Source: DATJWY01 sp035500775
GTDB taxonomy: Bacteria; Pseudomonadota; Alphaproteobacteria; Acetobacterales; Acetobacteraceae
Reading direction: 5' to 3'
Assembly (NCBI GenBank): GCA_035500775.1
Contig: DATJWY010000324.1
Span: 1 to 17,512 of the forward strand
Length of the DNA stretch: 17,512 nt
The stretch's first letter is position 1. Each line of letters starts with the position of its first letter. Positions 7,646 to 14,801 of the stretch are shown piece after piece. The position numbers and the translations under genes were made by a program. A model generated the notes under the pieces. It was not told the origin of the DNA. It searched no databases and was given only the letters and a program-made list of their open reading frames with translations.

Positions 7646-8596
7646 TCAGGCCGGCGGGACGGAACGCCCCGGCTGCCGCGGGATGCGATCCTCCCGCGGC
7701 GGCACCGCGCCGACCAGTTCACGCACGAAGGTCTGCACCAGCGGCCGCTCGGCGTCGCTGCTGCGATAGGCGACGTAGTGGTGGCTCTCGAAATGATAGG
7801 TTTGCGGCTTCAGCGGCCGCATCAGACCGAGATCGACCCAGCCCTCGCCGATATGCCGCGGCAGGAAGCCGATGAACCGCCCGGACAGGATCAGCATCAC
7901 CTGCGCCTCCATGTGCACCACGCCGGCGCTCGCCCGTGGGTGCCCGACCCGGTAGAGATCCTCCAGCAGCCGGTAGCTGCGCACGGAGAAGGCGCAACGC
8001 TCGATCGCCGCCTGGTCGATGGCCGAGGCCGGCGCGGCGAACAGGGGATGGCCCCGGCCGCAATACAGCGCATGCGGCTCCCGGTAGAGCGGCAGGAAGA
8101 CGACGCCCGGCGCCTTCTGCGCGAAGGGACCGACCACCACGTCCCGCCGCCCCTCCGCGATCGCCCGTTCGAGATCGTGCGGCGTGCCGAGTTCCAGATC
8201 GATGAACACGTTCTCGGCCTGCGCCATGTAGCGCCCGACGGCGCCCTGCAAGCCGAGCCAGGTGCTGCTGACGACCCCGTCCACCACCCCCAGCCGCAGC
8301 CGGCCGACCAGGGCGCCGTTGAACTCGCCGAGCCGCTGCTGAAACGTGTCGATATCGGCGAAGAGCTGGCGCGCGGCCCGCAGCGTCGCCTCGCCGAACG
8401 GCGTCAGCCGGAAGCCGCGCCGGCCGCGCTGGCAGAGCGGCCCGCCGCCGAGCGTACGCTCCAGCGCCGCGAGATGGCCGCTCAGGGTGGATTGGCTGAG
8501 GTTGAGCGCGATCTGGGCGGCGGAGAAACTGCCCGCCTCGACCAGCGCCACGAACACGCGCAGCAATCTGAGATCGATATTGTCCAGCCGCCGCAT
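7646..8596 (-). CDS. LysR-type transcriptional regulator
   Basis: DNA-binding regulator of the LysR family, 316 residues, normal length. The winged helix-turn-helix covers about residues 8-65 (LRLLRVFVALVEAGSFSAAQ...LNLSQSTLSGHLAALERTLG...RGFRLTPFGE), and the effector-binding domain covers about 95-300. The start at 8596 has AGAGG (complement of 8603-8607) 6 bases upstream. It is transcribed away from the ABC importer with only 166 bases between the two start codons, the classic arrangement for a LysR protein that controls its divergent neighbour. Phased ATCGG/CCGAT half-sites in that gap are likely targets. The inducer is unknown; the imported compound or a breakdown product is the natural guess. 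Confidence 0.92.
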   Translation of the reverse strand: MRRLDNIDLRLLRVFVALVEAGSFSAAQIALNLSQSTLSGHLAALERTLGGGPLCQRGRRGFRLTPFGEATLRAARQLFADIDTFQQRLGEFNGALVGRLRLGVVDGVVSSTWLGLQGAVGRYMAQAENVFIDLELGTPHDLERAIAEGRRDVVVGPFAQKAPGVVFLPLYREPHALYCGRGHPLFAAPASAIDQAAIERCAFSVRSYRLLEDLYRVGHPRASAGVVHMEAQVMLILSGRFIGFLPRHIGEGWVDLGLMRPLKPQTYHFESHHYVAYRSSDAERPLVQTFVRELVGAVPPREDRIPRQPGRSVPPA

Positions 8597-8663
8597 CGCT
8601 CGCCTCTTTCACCGGCGCGCCCGGCGGACCTCAGATGGCTGCCATGCGCGCAATCCGCGTTAC

Positions 8664-8719
8664 ATCGGTTTTGGCCGATATTTTGATCGGAATTTTTTGA
8701 TACCTGCCGATACGCCGAT
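8664..8719. promoter_or_regulatory. Phased ATCGG/CCGAT half-sites between lysR and the ABC importer
   Basis: Five pentamer half-sites occur in 56 bases: ATCGG at 8664-8668, CCGAT at 8675-8679, ATCGG at 8686-8690, CCGAT at 8707-8711 and CCGAT at 8715-8719. The first three alternate in orientation with centres exactly 11 bases apart, and the fourth is 21 bases on. They therefore lie on one face of the helix, as LysR tetramer sites do. The spacers are T-rich in a GC-rich region. Confidence 0.6.
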
Positions 8720-8752
8720 GCTGCAACCTGTCGTCCTTGGGTCATGGCGAAC

Positions 8753-8756
8753 GAGG
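8753..8756 (+). promoter_or_regulatory. Ribosome binding site that decides the binding-protein start
   Basis: GAGG lies 6 bases before the ATG at 8763 but directly touches the in-frame ATG at 8757, so 8763 is the more likely start. The ATG at 8772 is too far away. Confidence 0.55.
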
Positions 8757-8762
8757 ATGACG

Positions 8763-9770
8763 ATGAGCGGTATGCGTAGCCTTCTCGGGATCGGCCTTGC
8801 GGTCGGGCTGGCGGCATCGGTGGCGCCGGCCCGGGCGGACGACAAGATCCGCATCCTCTGCCCCACCTGGTCGGGCTACGCGCCGATCTTCGTCGCCAAC
8901 GATCTCGGCTACTTCAAGGCGCTCGGGCTTTCCGTCGATATCCGCTTCGACGATGAGCGGCCGGACGTGATGGCGGCGATGGCGCGCAAGGACATCGAGA
9001 TGGACCTGCGCACCGTCGGCGAATACCAGGGCCGGCCACGTGACGAGAACACGCCCGGCGTGATCATCGGCACGATCGATGAATCGCTCGGCGGCGATGG
9101 CGTGATCGCCGATGGCTCGATCGGCGGCGTCGCCGACCTCAAAAGCAAGACCGTCGCCTCCGAGCTGAACATCCCCGGCCGCCTGCTGCTCCAGCTGGAA
9201 CTGCACAAGCACGGCATGACGCTCGCCGACCTGCACCTCAAGGAGATCGCGACCGGCGACACGGTGGCGGTGTTCGCCGACAAATCCATCAGCGCCGTCG
9301 CCACCTATCAGCCCTATCTGTCCCAGGCCTTGAAGACGGATAGCGCGCGCAACCCGAAGGAGATCGTCTCCTCCTCGGATTACCCTGGCTACATCACCGA
9401 CGTGATCATCGTCCGCCGTGACGACCTGGCGCAGAATCCGGCCAAGTATCGCAACTTCCTGGCCGGCATCTACAAGGCGGTGGCCTACTACAACACCCGC
9501 CAGGACGATTTCATCAAGCTCGCCGCCAAGCACTTCAATCTCAGCCCGGCGGACTTCAAGGCGAGCATCGACGGCAGCCTAAAATACACCAGCCTTGCCG
9601 AGGCTTCGGCGCTGATCGGCAAGCCGGGCGCCCCCGGCACGCTTTACGGCATCTTCGACACGGTGATGCAGCTCAATCTCGAAAACGGCGCCGCCGACCA
9701 CAAACTCTCCGCCGCGCACGCAATCGACAGCAGCATCATCGCCGGTGTCACGCAGAAGGATCTCCAGTGA
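8763..9770 (+). CDS. ABC transporter substrate-binding protein (SsuA/TauA/NMT1-like)
   Basis: Periplasmic binding protein of the nitrate/sulfonate/taurine importer family. From the ATG at 8763 it has 335 residues, with a signal peptide ending in SVAPARA, cleaved after about residue 25. The mature protein opens with KIRILCPTWSGYAPIFVANDLGYFKALGL, the standard first beta-alpha unit of this family, and includes a hinge-like DLKSKTVASELNIPG block. The reading frame stays open further upstream, but no ribosome site or signal peptide supports a longer protein. It overlaps the permease start by 4 bases (GTGA). Families of this type bind sulfonates, taurine, nitrate, pyrimidine precursors or guanidine-like compounds. 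The downstream amidohydrolases and ureohydrolases suggest an organic nitrogen compound. The ligand is unproven. Confidence 0.88.
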   Translation: MSGMRSLLGIGLAVGLAASVAPARADDKIRILCPTWSGYAPIFVANDLGYFKALGLSVDIRFDDERPDVMAAMARKDIEMDLRTVGEYQGRPRDENTPGVIIGTIDESLGGDGVIADGSIGGVADLKSKTVASELNIPGRLLLQLELHKHGMTLADLHLKEIATGDTVAVFADKSISAVATYQPYLSQALKTDSARNPKEIVSSSDYPGYITDVIIVRRDDLAQNPAKYRNFLAGIYKAVAYYNTRQDDFIKLAAKHFNLSPADFKASIDGSLKYTSLAEASALIGKPGAPGTLYGIFDTVMQLNLENGAADHKLSAAHAIDSSIIAGVTQKDLQ

Positions 9771-10645
9771 CCGAGGGCGCCTCCATCACCCACGCCGCGC
9801 CACTGGCCAAAGCGACGGAAGGCACCGGCCGTGCCGCTCCCTCGAACGGCACCCGGACGCCATTGCTCGCCCGCGTCTTCATCTTTCGCGGTTCGTTGCG
9901 CCGGCCGACGAGCCTCGCGATCTCGGCCGCCGCCAGCCTCCTCGTCATCGGCGGCTGGGAAGCCGCGGTGCGGTGGGGCTGGAGCGATCCGACCTTCCTG
10001 CCCGCCCCGAGCGATGTGCTCGCCACGCTCTGGCAAATGGCGAGCGACGGCGAATTGCTCGGCAATGCCCTGGTCTCGGCATTGCGCGTCTGGGCGGCAT
10101 TCCTGCTCTCGGCCGTGATGGCGATCCCGATCGGCATGCTGATGAGCACCTATCGCCCGATCGGCGCGGCGCTGGAGCCGCTCGTCGATTTCATCCGCTA
10201 CCTGCCGGTGCCGGCGCTGGTGCCGCTCAGCATCATCTGGTTCGGCGTCGGCGAGGAAACCAAGATTTTCCTGCTCTGGCTTGGCACCTTCTTCCAGCTC
10301 GTACTGCTGGTGGCCGAGGACATGAACCGGGTGCCGCAGGAATACGTGGAGATCGCCACGACGCTCGGCGCCCGCAACACGCAGGTGCTGACCGACGTCG
10401 CCTTCCGCGCGATGCTGCCGGGGCTGATGGATAATCTCCGCATCACCCTTGGCTGGTGCTGGACCTATCTCATCATCGCCGAGATCGTCGCCGCCGATAG
10501 CGGCCTCGGCTTCGTCATCTGGACGGCACGGCGCTACATGCAGACCTCGCAGGTGATGGCGGGCGTCGTCACCATCGGCCTGATCGGCCTTGTCACCGAC
10601 CAGTTCCTGCGCGCGCTGAACCGGCGCCTGTTCCGGTATCTCTGA
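9767..10645 (+). CDS. ABC transporter permease (SsuC/TauC-like)
   Basis: Inner-membrane permease of the importer, 292 residues. It starts with a GTG overlapping the stop of the binding-protein gene, so translation is coupled. Hydrophobic helices are seen at about 48-66, 105-128, 148-162, 166-184, 226-243 and 264-281. The EAA loop that docks on the ATPase is EYVEIATTLGARNTQVLTDVAFRAMLPGL (about 192-220), with the conserved Gly201. The first 45 residues form an unusually long, Ala/Thr-rich hydrophilic cytoplasmic tail before the first helix. No later start codon with a good ribosome site is obvious, so the tail may be real. It pairs with the next gene's ATPase. Confidence 0.92.
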   Translation: MTEGASITHAAPLAKATEGTGRAAPSNGTRTPLLARVFIFRGSLRRPTSLAISAAASLLVIGGWEAAVRWGWSDPTFLPAPSDVLATLWQMASDGELLGNALVSALRVWAAFLLSAVMAIPIGMLMSTYRPIGAALEPLVDFIRYLPVPALVPLSIIWFGVGEETKIFLLWLGTFFQLVLLVAEDMNRVPQEYVEIATTLGARNTQVLTDVAFRAMLPGLMDNLRITLGWCWTYLIIAEIVAADSGLGFVIWTARRYMQTSQVMAGVVTIGLIGLVTDQFLRALNRRLFRYL

Positions 10646-10647
10646 TC

Positions 10648-11430
10648 ATGCCCCCGCGCCCCCATTACCTGGTGTTCGACCAGGTGACCAAACGCTTCGG
10701 CGACCTGCCGGTCGTCGATCCGCCTTTCAGCCTGACCGTGCCGCAAAGCCAGTTCGTCGTCTTCCTCGGCCCTTCCGGCTGCGGCAAGACCACGCTGATG
10801 CGCATGGTCGGCGGCCTCGACACGCCGAGCACCGGCGCGATCCTGCTGGACGGCGATCCGGTCGGCAAACCCGACCGCCGGCGCGGCATGGTGTTCCAGT
10901 CCTACTCTTCCTTCCCCTGGCTCACCGTGGCGCAGAACGTCGCCTTCGGCATGAAATACCGGCTGGATCTCAGCCCCGAGCGCAAGCGGGAGCGGACGGA
11001 GCATTATCTCCGCCTCGTCGGCCTCAGTGATTTCGCCAATGTGTATCCGAAACGGATCTCGGGCGGCATGCGCCAGCGCGTGGCGATCGCGCGCACGCTG
11101 GCGGCGGGGCCGGACGTGCTGCTGATGGACGAGCCGTTCGGCGCGCTGGACGCGCAGCGGCGGGAGCAATTGCAGGTGGAGTTGCGGCGCATCCAGCAGG
11201 AGGAGGCGAAGACCGTGATCTTCGTCACCCATGATGTGGAGGAAGCCGTGTTCCTCGCCGACCGCATCATCGTGTTCTCGCGGCGCCCCGCCCGGATCGT
11301 CGGCGACGTGGACGTGGTCGCCCGCATCGGCACGGACCGCACGCTGGAATTGCGCGACAGCGCGGAATTCTTCCGCCTGCGCACGGAGGTCCTGCACATG
11401 GTGCGGGAAACAGTCGGAGTGGAAGCATGA
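10648..11430 (+). CDS. ABC transporter ATP-binding protein (SsuB/TauB-like)
   Basis: Cytoplasmic ATPase that powers the importer, 260 residues. All motifs are intact: Walker A GPSGCGKTT (41-49), Q-loop Gln84 in VFQSYSSFPW, signature SGGMRQRVAIAR (138-149), Walker B VLLMDEP (157-163), D-loop GALD and switch His195. The QSYSSFPWLTV sequence is typical of the nitrate/sulfonate/taurine subfamily. It starts 2 bases after the permease stop and is the last transporter gene. A structured repeat follows at 11437 before the catabolic genes, with no obvious new promoter. Confidence 0.95.
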   Translation: MPPRPHYLVFDQVTKRFGDLPVVDPPFSLTVPQSQFVVFLGPSGCGKTTLMRMVGGLDTPSTGAILLDGDPVGKPDRRRGMVFQSYSSFPWLTVAQNVAFGMKYRLDLSPERKRERTEHYLRLVGLSDFANVYPKRISGGMRQRVAIARTLAAGPDVLLMDEPFGALDAQRREQLQVELRRIQQEEAKTVIFVTHDVEEAVFLADRIIVFSRRPARIVGDVDVVARIGTDRTLELRDSAEFFRLRTEVLHMVRETVGVEA

Positions 11431-11436
11431 GCTTGT

Positions 11437-11511
11437 GGGGGCCTGGGGCCTCAAGGCCCCGTCATGCGCAAGCACGCCTTCGCGTGACGGGAGTCCAGGG
11501 CAGAGCCCTGG
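11437..11511 (+). repeat. Type 2 structured intergenic repeat (solo)
   Basis: Three successive stems: GGGGCC/GGCCCC with loop TCAA (11445-11460); CGTCATGCG with CGCGTGACG (about 11460-11489, with one G-T wobble); and CCAGGGC/GCCCTGG with loop AGA (11495-11511). A near-identical copy lies at 17342-17414 with four substitutions and a 2-base indel. The last stem is the reverse complement of the first stem of the type 1 unit. It lies between the transporter and the catabolic genes and may dampen read-through. Confidence 0.85.
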
Positions 11512-11542
11512 CCTTGCCTTTCTCCTGTCCCCCAGGACGGCA

Positions 11543-12292
11543 ATGATGCTGCAAGACCGCCGCGCACTGATCACCGGCGCGAGCCGCGGCATCGGCCTCG
11601 GCATCGCCCGCGGCTTCGCCCGCGCGGGCGCGGTCCTGCACCTGCTCGCCGACGACGCCACGATCCTCGACGTCGCGGCAACCCTCGGCGCCACCGGCCA
11701 TGTTGCCGACATCAGCGACGCGGCCTCAGTGGAGACGGTGGCGCGACGTATCGGCGCGCTCGACGTGCTGGTGAACAATGCCGGCCTGGAACGCCTGACG
11801 CCGCTCGATGACGCGGGCGCGGCGAACGAGGCGACATTCCGCCGCATCCTCGAGATCAACGTCACCGGCACCTTCCTGATGACGCGCGCGGTGCTGCCGC
11901 ATCTCGCGCGCGGCGGACGCATCATCAACACCGCCTCGGTCTGGGGCCGCGTCGCCGAGCCGTTATTCGGCGCCTATGTCGCCTCCAAGCACGCGGTCAT
12001 CGGCCTGACCAAGACCTGGGCGCGCGAGCTTGGGCCGCGCGGCATCACCGTCAACGCGGTGGCGCCGGGCTGGGTGCGCACCGAGGCGTCGCTGCGCTCG
12101 CTGCGCCTGATGGCGGAGCGGAACGGCGTCGCGGAAGAGGTCCTGCTGCAACAGATCCTCGCCGGCCAGGCCCTGCCCGGCCTGATGGAGCCGGACGACA
12201 TGGCCGGCCCGTACCTGTTCCTCGCCTCCGACCTCGCCGCCAACGTCACCGGCCAGACGCTCGGGGCCGACAGGGGAGAAGTGCCTTGGTAA
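11543..12292 (+). CDS. SDR family oxidoreductase (first)
   Basis: Short-chain dehydrogenase/reductase of the classical type, 249 residues from the ATG at 11543 (AGGA at 11534-11537; an ATG three bases later is equally usable). The cofactor glycine motif TGASRGIG is at 11-18, NNAG at 78-81, structural Asn106, catalytic Ser132, Tyr145 and Lys149 in YVASK, and NAVAPGWVRT at 171-180. The C-terminus LGADRGEVPW differs from the common VDGG ending. It interconverts an alcohol and a carbonyl with NAD(P)H; the substrate cannot be read. The frame is open well upstream, but that part is out of character and overlaps the ATPase gene and the repeat. Its stop codon lies inside the start region of the next SDR. 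Confidence 0.9.
   Translation: MMLQDRRALITGASRGIGLGIARGFARAGAVLHLLADDATILDVAATLGATGHVADISDAASVETVARRIGALDVLVNNAGLERLTPLDDAGAANEATFRRILEINVTGTFLMTRAVLPHLARGGRIINTASVWGRVAEPLFGAYVASKHAVIGLTKTWARELGPRGITVNAVAPGWVRTEASLRSLRLMAERNGVAEEVLLQQILAGQALPGLMEPDDMAGPYLFLASDLAANVTGQTLGADRGEVPW
12273..12278 (+). promoter_or_regulatory. Ribosome binding site supporting a TTG start
   Basis: GGGGAG sits 7 bases before the TTG at 12286. No ATG or GTG occurs in frame ahead of the cofactor-binding motif of the second SDR, so the TTG is the only sensible start. Confidence 0.6.
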
Positions 12293-12993
12293 ACGGTCTC
12301 ATCGGACAGCGCGTCCTCGTCACCGGCGCGGCGAGCGGCATCGGCCTCGCCATCACGCGGGCCTTCCTGGATGCCGGCGCGGTGGTAATCGGGCTCGACA
12401 TCGCGCCCGCGCCCGCCGATATCGCCGCGCTGCGCGCGGATGTCACGCAGGAGGCATCGGTGCGCGAGGCGGTCACGATCGTCGCCGACCGGCTCGAAGG
12501 CATCGACATCGTCGTCAACAGCGCCGGCATCGAGATCGAAAGCACGCTCGCCGAACTCGCCATCGCCGATCTCGACCGGATGTACGCGGCCAATGTACGC
12601 GGCCCGATGCTCGTCACCCGCGCCGCCCTGCCGCATCTGCCGGCGGGCGGACGCATCATCAACATCGCCTCCGAACTCGCCTATCTCGGCCGCGCCGGCG
12701 CCTCCGGCTATTGCGCCACCAAGGGCGCGATCCTGTCCCTCACCCGCTCCTGGGCGCGCGAACTCGCACCGCGCATCCTGGTCAACGCGGTGGCGCCGGG
12801 ACCGATCGACACGCCGCTGCTGCATTTCGACACCCTGCCCCCGGAGGCGCAGGCGCTGGAGGTCGGCAACCCGCTCCGCCGCATCGGCCGCCCGGAGGAA
12901 GTGGCGGCCGCCGTGCTTTTCCTCGCCAGCCCCGCGGCGAGCTTCATCACCGGACAATGCATCGGCGTCGATGGCGGCGCCGCGATGCGTTGA
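12286..12993 (+). CDS. SDR family oxidoreductase (second)
   Basis: Second classical short-chain dehydrogenase, 235 residues. It starts with a TTG that overlaps the first SDR's last codons by 7 bases, so translation is probably coupled. TGAASGIG is at 13-20. Asp38 at the end of the second strand (VIGLDIA) favours NAD over NADP. NSAG is at 78-81, Asn103, Ser129, Tyr142 and Lys146 (YCATK) are present, and the usual ITGQCIGVDGG end is intact. It is clearly a different gene from its neighbour rather than a recent duplicate, so the two may act on successive steps or as two halves of one enzyme. Context suggests oxidation of a hydroxylated intermediate of the imported compound. Confidence 0.9.
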   Translation: MVNGLIGQRVLVTGAASGIGLAITRAFLDAGAVVIGLDIAPAPADIAALRADVTQEASVREAVTIVADRLEGIDIVVNSAGIEIESTLAELAIADLDRMYAANVRGPMLVTRAALPHLPAGGRIINIASELAYLGRAGASGYCATKGAILSLTRSWARELAPRILVNAVAPGPIDTPLLHFDTLPPEAQALEVGNPLRRIGRPEEVAAAVLFLASPAASFITGQCIGVDGGAAMR

Positions 12994-13006
12994 GGAACCC
13001 GTCCCC

Positions 13007-13780
13007 ATGACCTCGTCCGTCCATTTCGCCGAACTGAGCTGGCCCGCCGCGCAGGAGCGCATCGCCGCCAACGCGCCGGTCTTCATCCCCGTGGGCGCCA
13101 CCGAGCAGCACGGGCCGCATCTGCCGCTGAACGTCGATGTGATCCTGCCCACCGGCGTCTGCGAGCGCGTGGCGCGGCAGGTCGGCGGACTGGTGATGCC
13201 GCCCATCGCCTATGGCTACAAATCCCAGCCGCGCTCCGGCGGCGGGCAGCAATTCCCCGGCACCACCAGCCTCGACGCGCATACCCTCGCCCTGCTGCTG
13301 CGCGACATCATCCGCGATCTCGGCCAGCACGGCGTGCGCCGCCTCGTGGTGGTGAACGGGCATTTCGAGAATGCCTGGCCGGTCGTGGAAGGGCTCGATC
13401 TGGGCCTGCGCGAACTGCGCCGCGACGGCATCACCGATATGGCGACGATGCGGCTGGAATACTGGGACTTCGTCCGGCGGGAGACGCTGAACCGGCTGTT
13501 CCCCGACGGCTTCCCCGGCACCGAGCTTGAGCATGCGAGCCTGCTCGAAACCTCGCTGATGCTGAAACTGCGGCCCGATCTCGTCGATATGAGCCGCGTG
13601 CCCTCCGACGGGCCGGCGCAATTCCCCACCTATGACGTGACGCCGCTGCCGCCCGGTTTCGTGCCCGCCTCCGGGGTGCTCGCCGTGGCGCACGGCGCGA
13701 GCGCGGAGAAAGGGGAATGGCTGCTCCACGACCATGTGGAGCTGATCACCGCCGCGGTGCGCAAGGAATTCGGGGTGTGA
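13007..13780 (+). CDS. Creatininase family amidohydrolase
   Basis: Metal-dependent amidohydrolase of the creatininase family, 257 residues, which opens cyclic amides such as creatinine. The ligand set known from Pseudomonas creatininase is visible: Glu33, His35 and Asp44 in GATEQHGPHLPLNVD, and His118 and Glu120 in NGHFENAW. The EYWDFV segment, EHASLLETSLML (174-185) and PDLVDMSRV also match true creatininase as I remember it. One difference stands out: the creatininase motif GWDIEHGG, whose Trp lies over the active site, reads GTELEHAS here (Thr171). It may therefore be a creatininase relative with a changed substrate. The start at 13007 has GAGGA (12992-12996) overlapping the previous stop. 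The open frame further upstream is a shadow of the SDR gene. Confidence 0.88.
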   Translation: MTSSVHFAELSWPAAQERIAANAPVFIPVGATEQHGPHLPLNVDVILPTGVCERVARQVGGLVMPPIAYGYKSQPRSGGGQQFPGTTSLDAHTLALLLRDIIRDLGQHGVRRLVVVNGHFENAWPVVEGLDLGLRELRRDGITDMATMRLEYWDFVRRETLNRLFPDGFPGTELEHASLLETSLMLKLRPDLVDMSRVPSDGPAQFPTYDVTPLPPGFVPASGVLAVAHGASAEKGEWLLHDHVELITAAVRKEFGV

Positions 13781-13808
13781 GGCTGAACCGGAACAGGAGC
13801 CCAGGCTG

Positions 13809-14801
13809 ATGTCCGACCACCCGCATCCGATCGACGCCTCGGTCGTGCCCCGCTTCGCCGGGGTGCCGAGCTTCATGCGCCTGCCCATCGCCGAGAGCGC
13901 GGCGGGGATCGATATCGCCCTGGTCGGCGTGCCGTTCGATGGCGGCACCACCAACCGCGCCGGCGCCCGGCACGGCCCGCGCGAGATCCGCAACCAGTCG
14001 AGCCTGATCCGCAGCACGCATCATGTCAGCGGCGTCGCGCCCTATGACCTTCTGCGCGTCGCGGATCTCGGCGACGCGCCGGTGAACCCGATCGACCTGT
14101 CCGACTCGCTCCGCCGCATCGAGGCGTTCTTCGCCGGGATCCGGCAGGCGGGCGCGATTCCGATCGCCGCCGGCGGCGACCACCTGACGACGCTGCCGAT
14201 CCTGCGCGCGCTCGCCAAGGACCGGAAAGTCGGCCTCGTGCATTTCGACGCGCATTCCGACACCAACGACACGTATTTCGGCGACAACCCCTATACGCAT
14301 GGCTCGCCCTTCCGCCGCGCCGTGGAGGAAGGCCTGCTCGACCCGCATCGCGCCGTGCAGATCGGCATCCGTGGCTCGATCTATCACAGCTCGGATTTCG
14401 ACTACGCGCGGCAGGCCGGCTTCCGCATCATGTTCATCGAGGAGGTGATGGAGCGCGGGCCGGACCGCATCATGGACGAGGTGCGCGACATCATCGGCGA
14501 CGCGCCGGTCTATGTCTCCTTCGACATCGACAGCCTCGATCCCTCGATGGCGCCCGGCACCGGCACGCCGGAGATCGGTGGCCTGACCACGCGCGAGGCC
14601 CAGCGCATGCTGCGCCGCCTGCAAGGCGCGAACATCATCGGCGCCGATGTCGTCGAGGTTTCGCCGCCCTTCGATCCGAGCGGCCTCACCGCCCTGACCG
14701 GCGCCACCATGATGTTCGAGCTGCTATGCGCCATCGCCGGCGGCAAGGCGGGCCAGCATGGCCTCGTCACCGGCACCGGCAAGCCGGAGCGGCACGCATG
14801 A
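13809..14801 (+). CDS. Agmatinase/arginase family ureohydrolase (first)
   Basis: Binuclear-manganese (or nickel) ureohydrolase that splits a guanidino compound into urea and an amine, 330 residues. All six expected metal ligands are present: His125 in GGDHL, Asp147, His149 and Asp151 in DAHSDT, and Asp239 and Asp241 in SFDIDSLDP. The loop after the second motif (YTHGSPFRRAVEEGLLDPHRAVQIGIRG) resembles guanidinobutyrase and guanidinopropionase more than E. coli agmatinase, as far as memory allows. The ATG at 13809 has AGGAG at 13795-13799. It is translationally coupled to the next gene by an ATGA overlap. The substrate could be guanidinobutyrate, guanidinopropionate, creatine-like or free guanidine compounds; the sequence alone cannot say. 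Confidence 0.92.
   Translation: MSDHPHPIDASVVPRFAGVPSFMRLPIAESAAGIDIALVGVPFDGGTTNRAGARHGPREIRNQSSLIRSTHHVSGVAPYDLLRVADLGDAPVNPIDLSDSLRRIEAFFAGIRQAGAIPIAAGGDHLTTLPILRALAKDRKVGLVHFDAHSDTNDTYFGDNPYTHGSPFRRAVEEGLLDPHRAVQIGIRGSIYHSSDFDYARQAGFRIMFIEEVMERGPDRIMDEVRDIIGDAPVYVSFDIDSLDPSMAPGTGTPEIGGLTTREAQRMLRRLQGANIIGADVVEVSPPFDPSGLTALTGATMMFELLCAIAGGKAGQHGLVTGTGKPERHA

Noticed and set aside
7604..8686. Plus-strand open frame opposite lysR
   Set aside because: The LysR reading on the minus strand has an intact helix-turn-helix and ribosome site. The plus-strand product is low-complexity Arg/Pro/Ala/Gln-rich.
8597..8762. Possible guanidine or other riboswitch before the importer
   Set aside because: I could not recognise ykkC-type or other known riboswitch consensus elements. 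The gap is better explained by operator half-sites. A covariance-model search would settle it.
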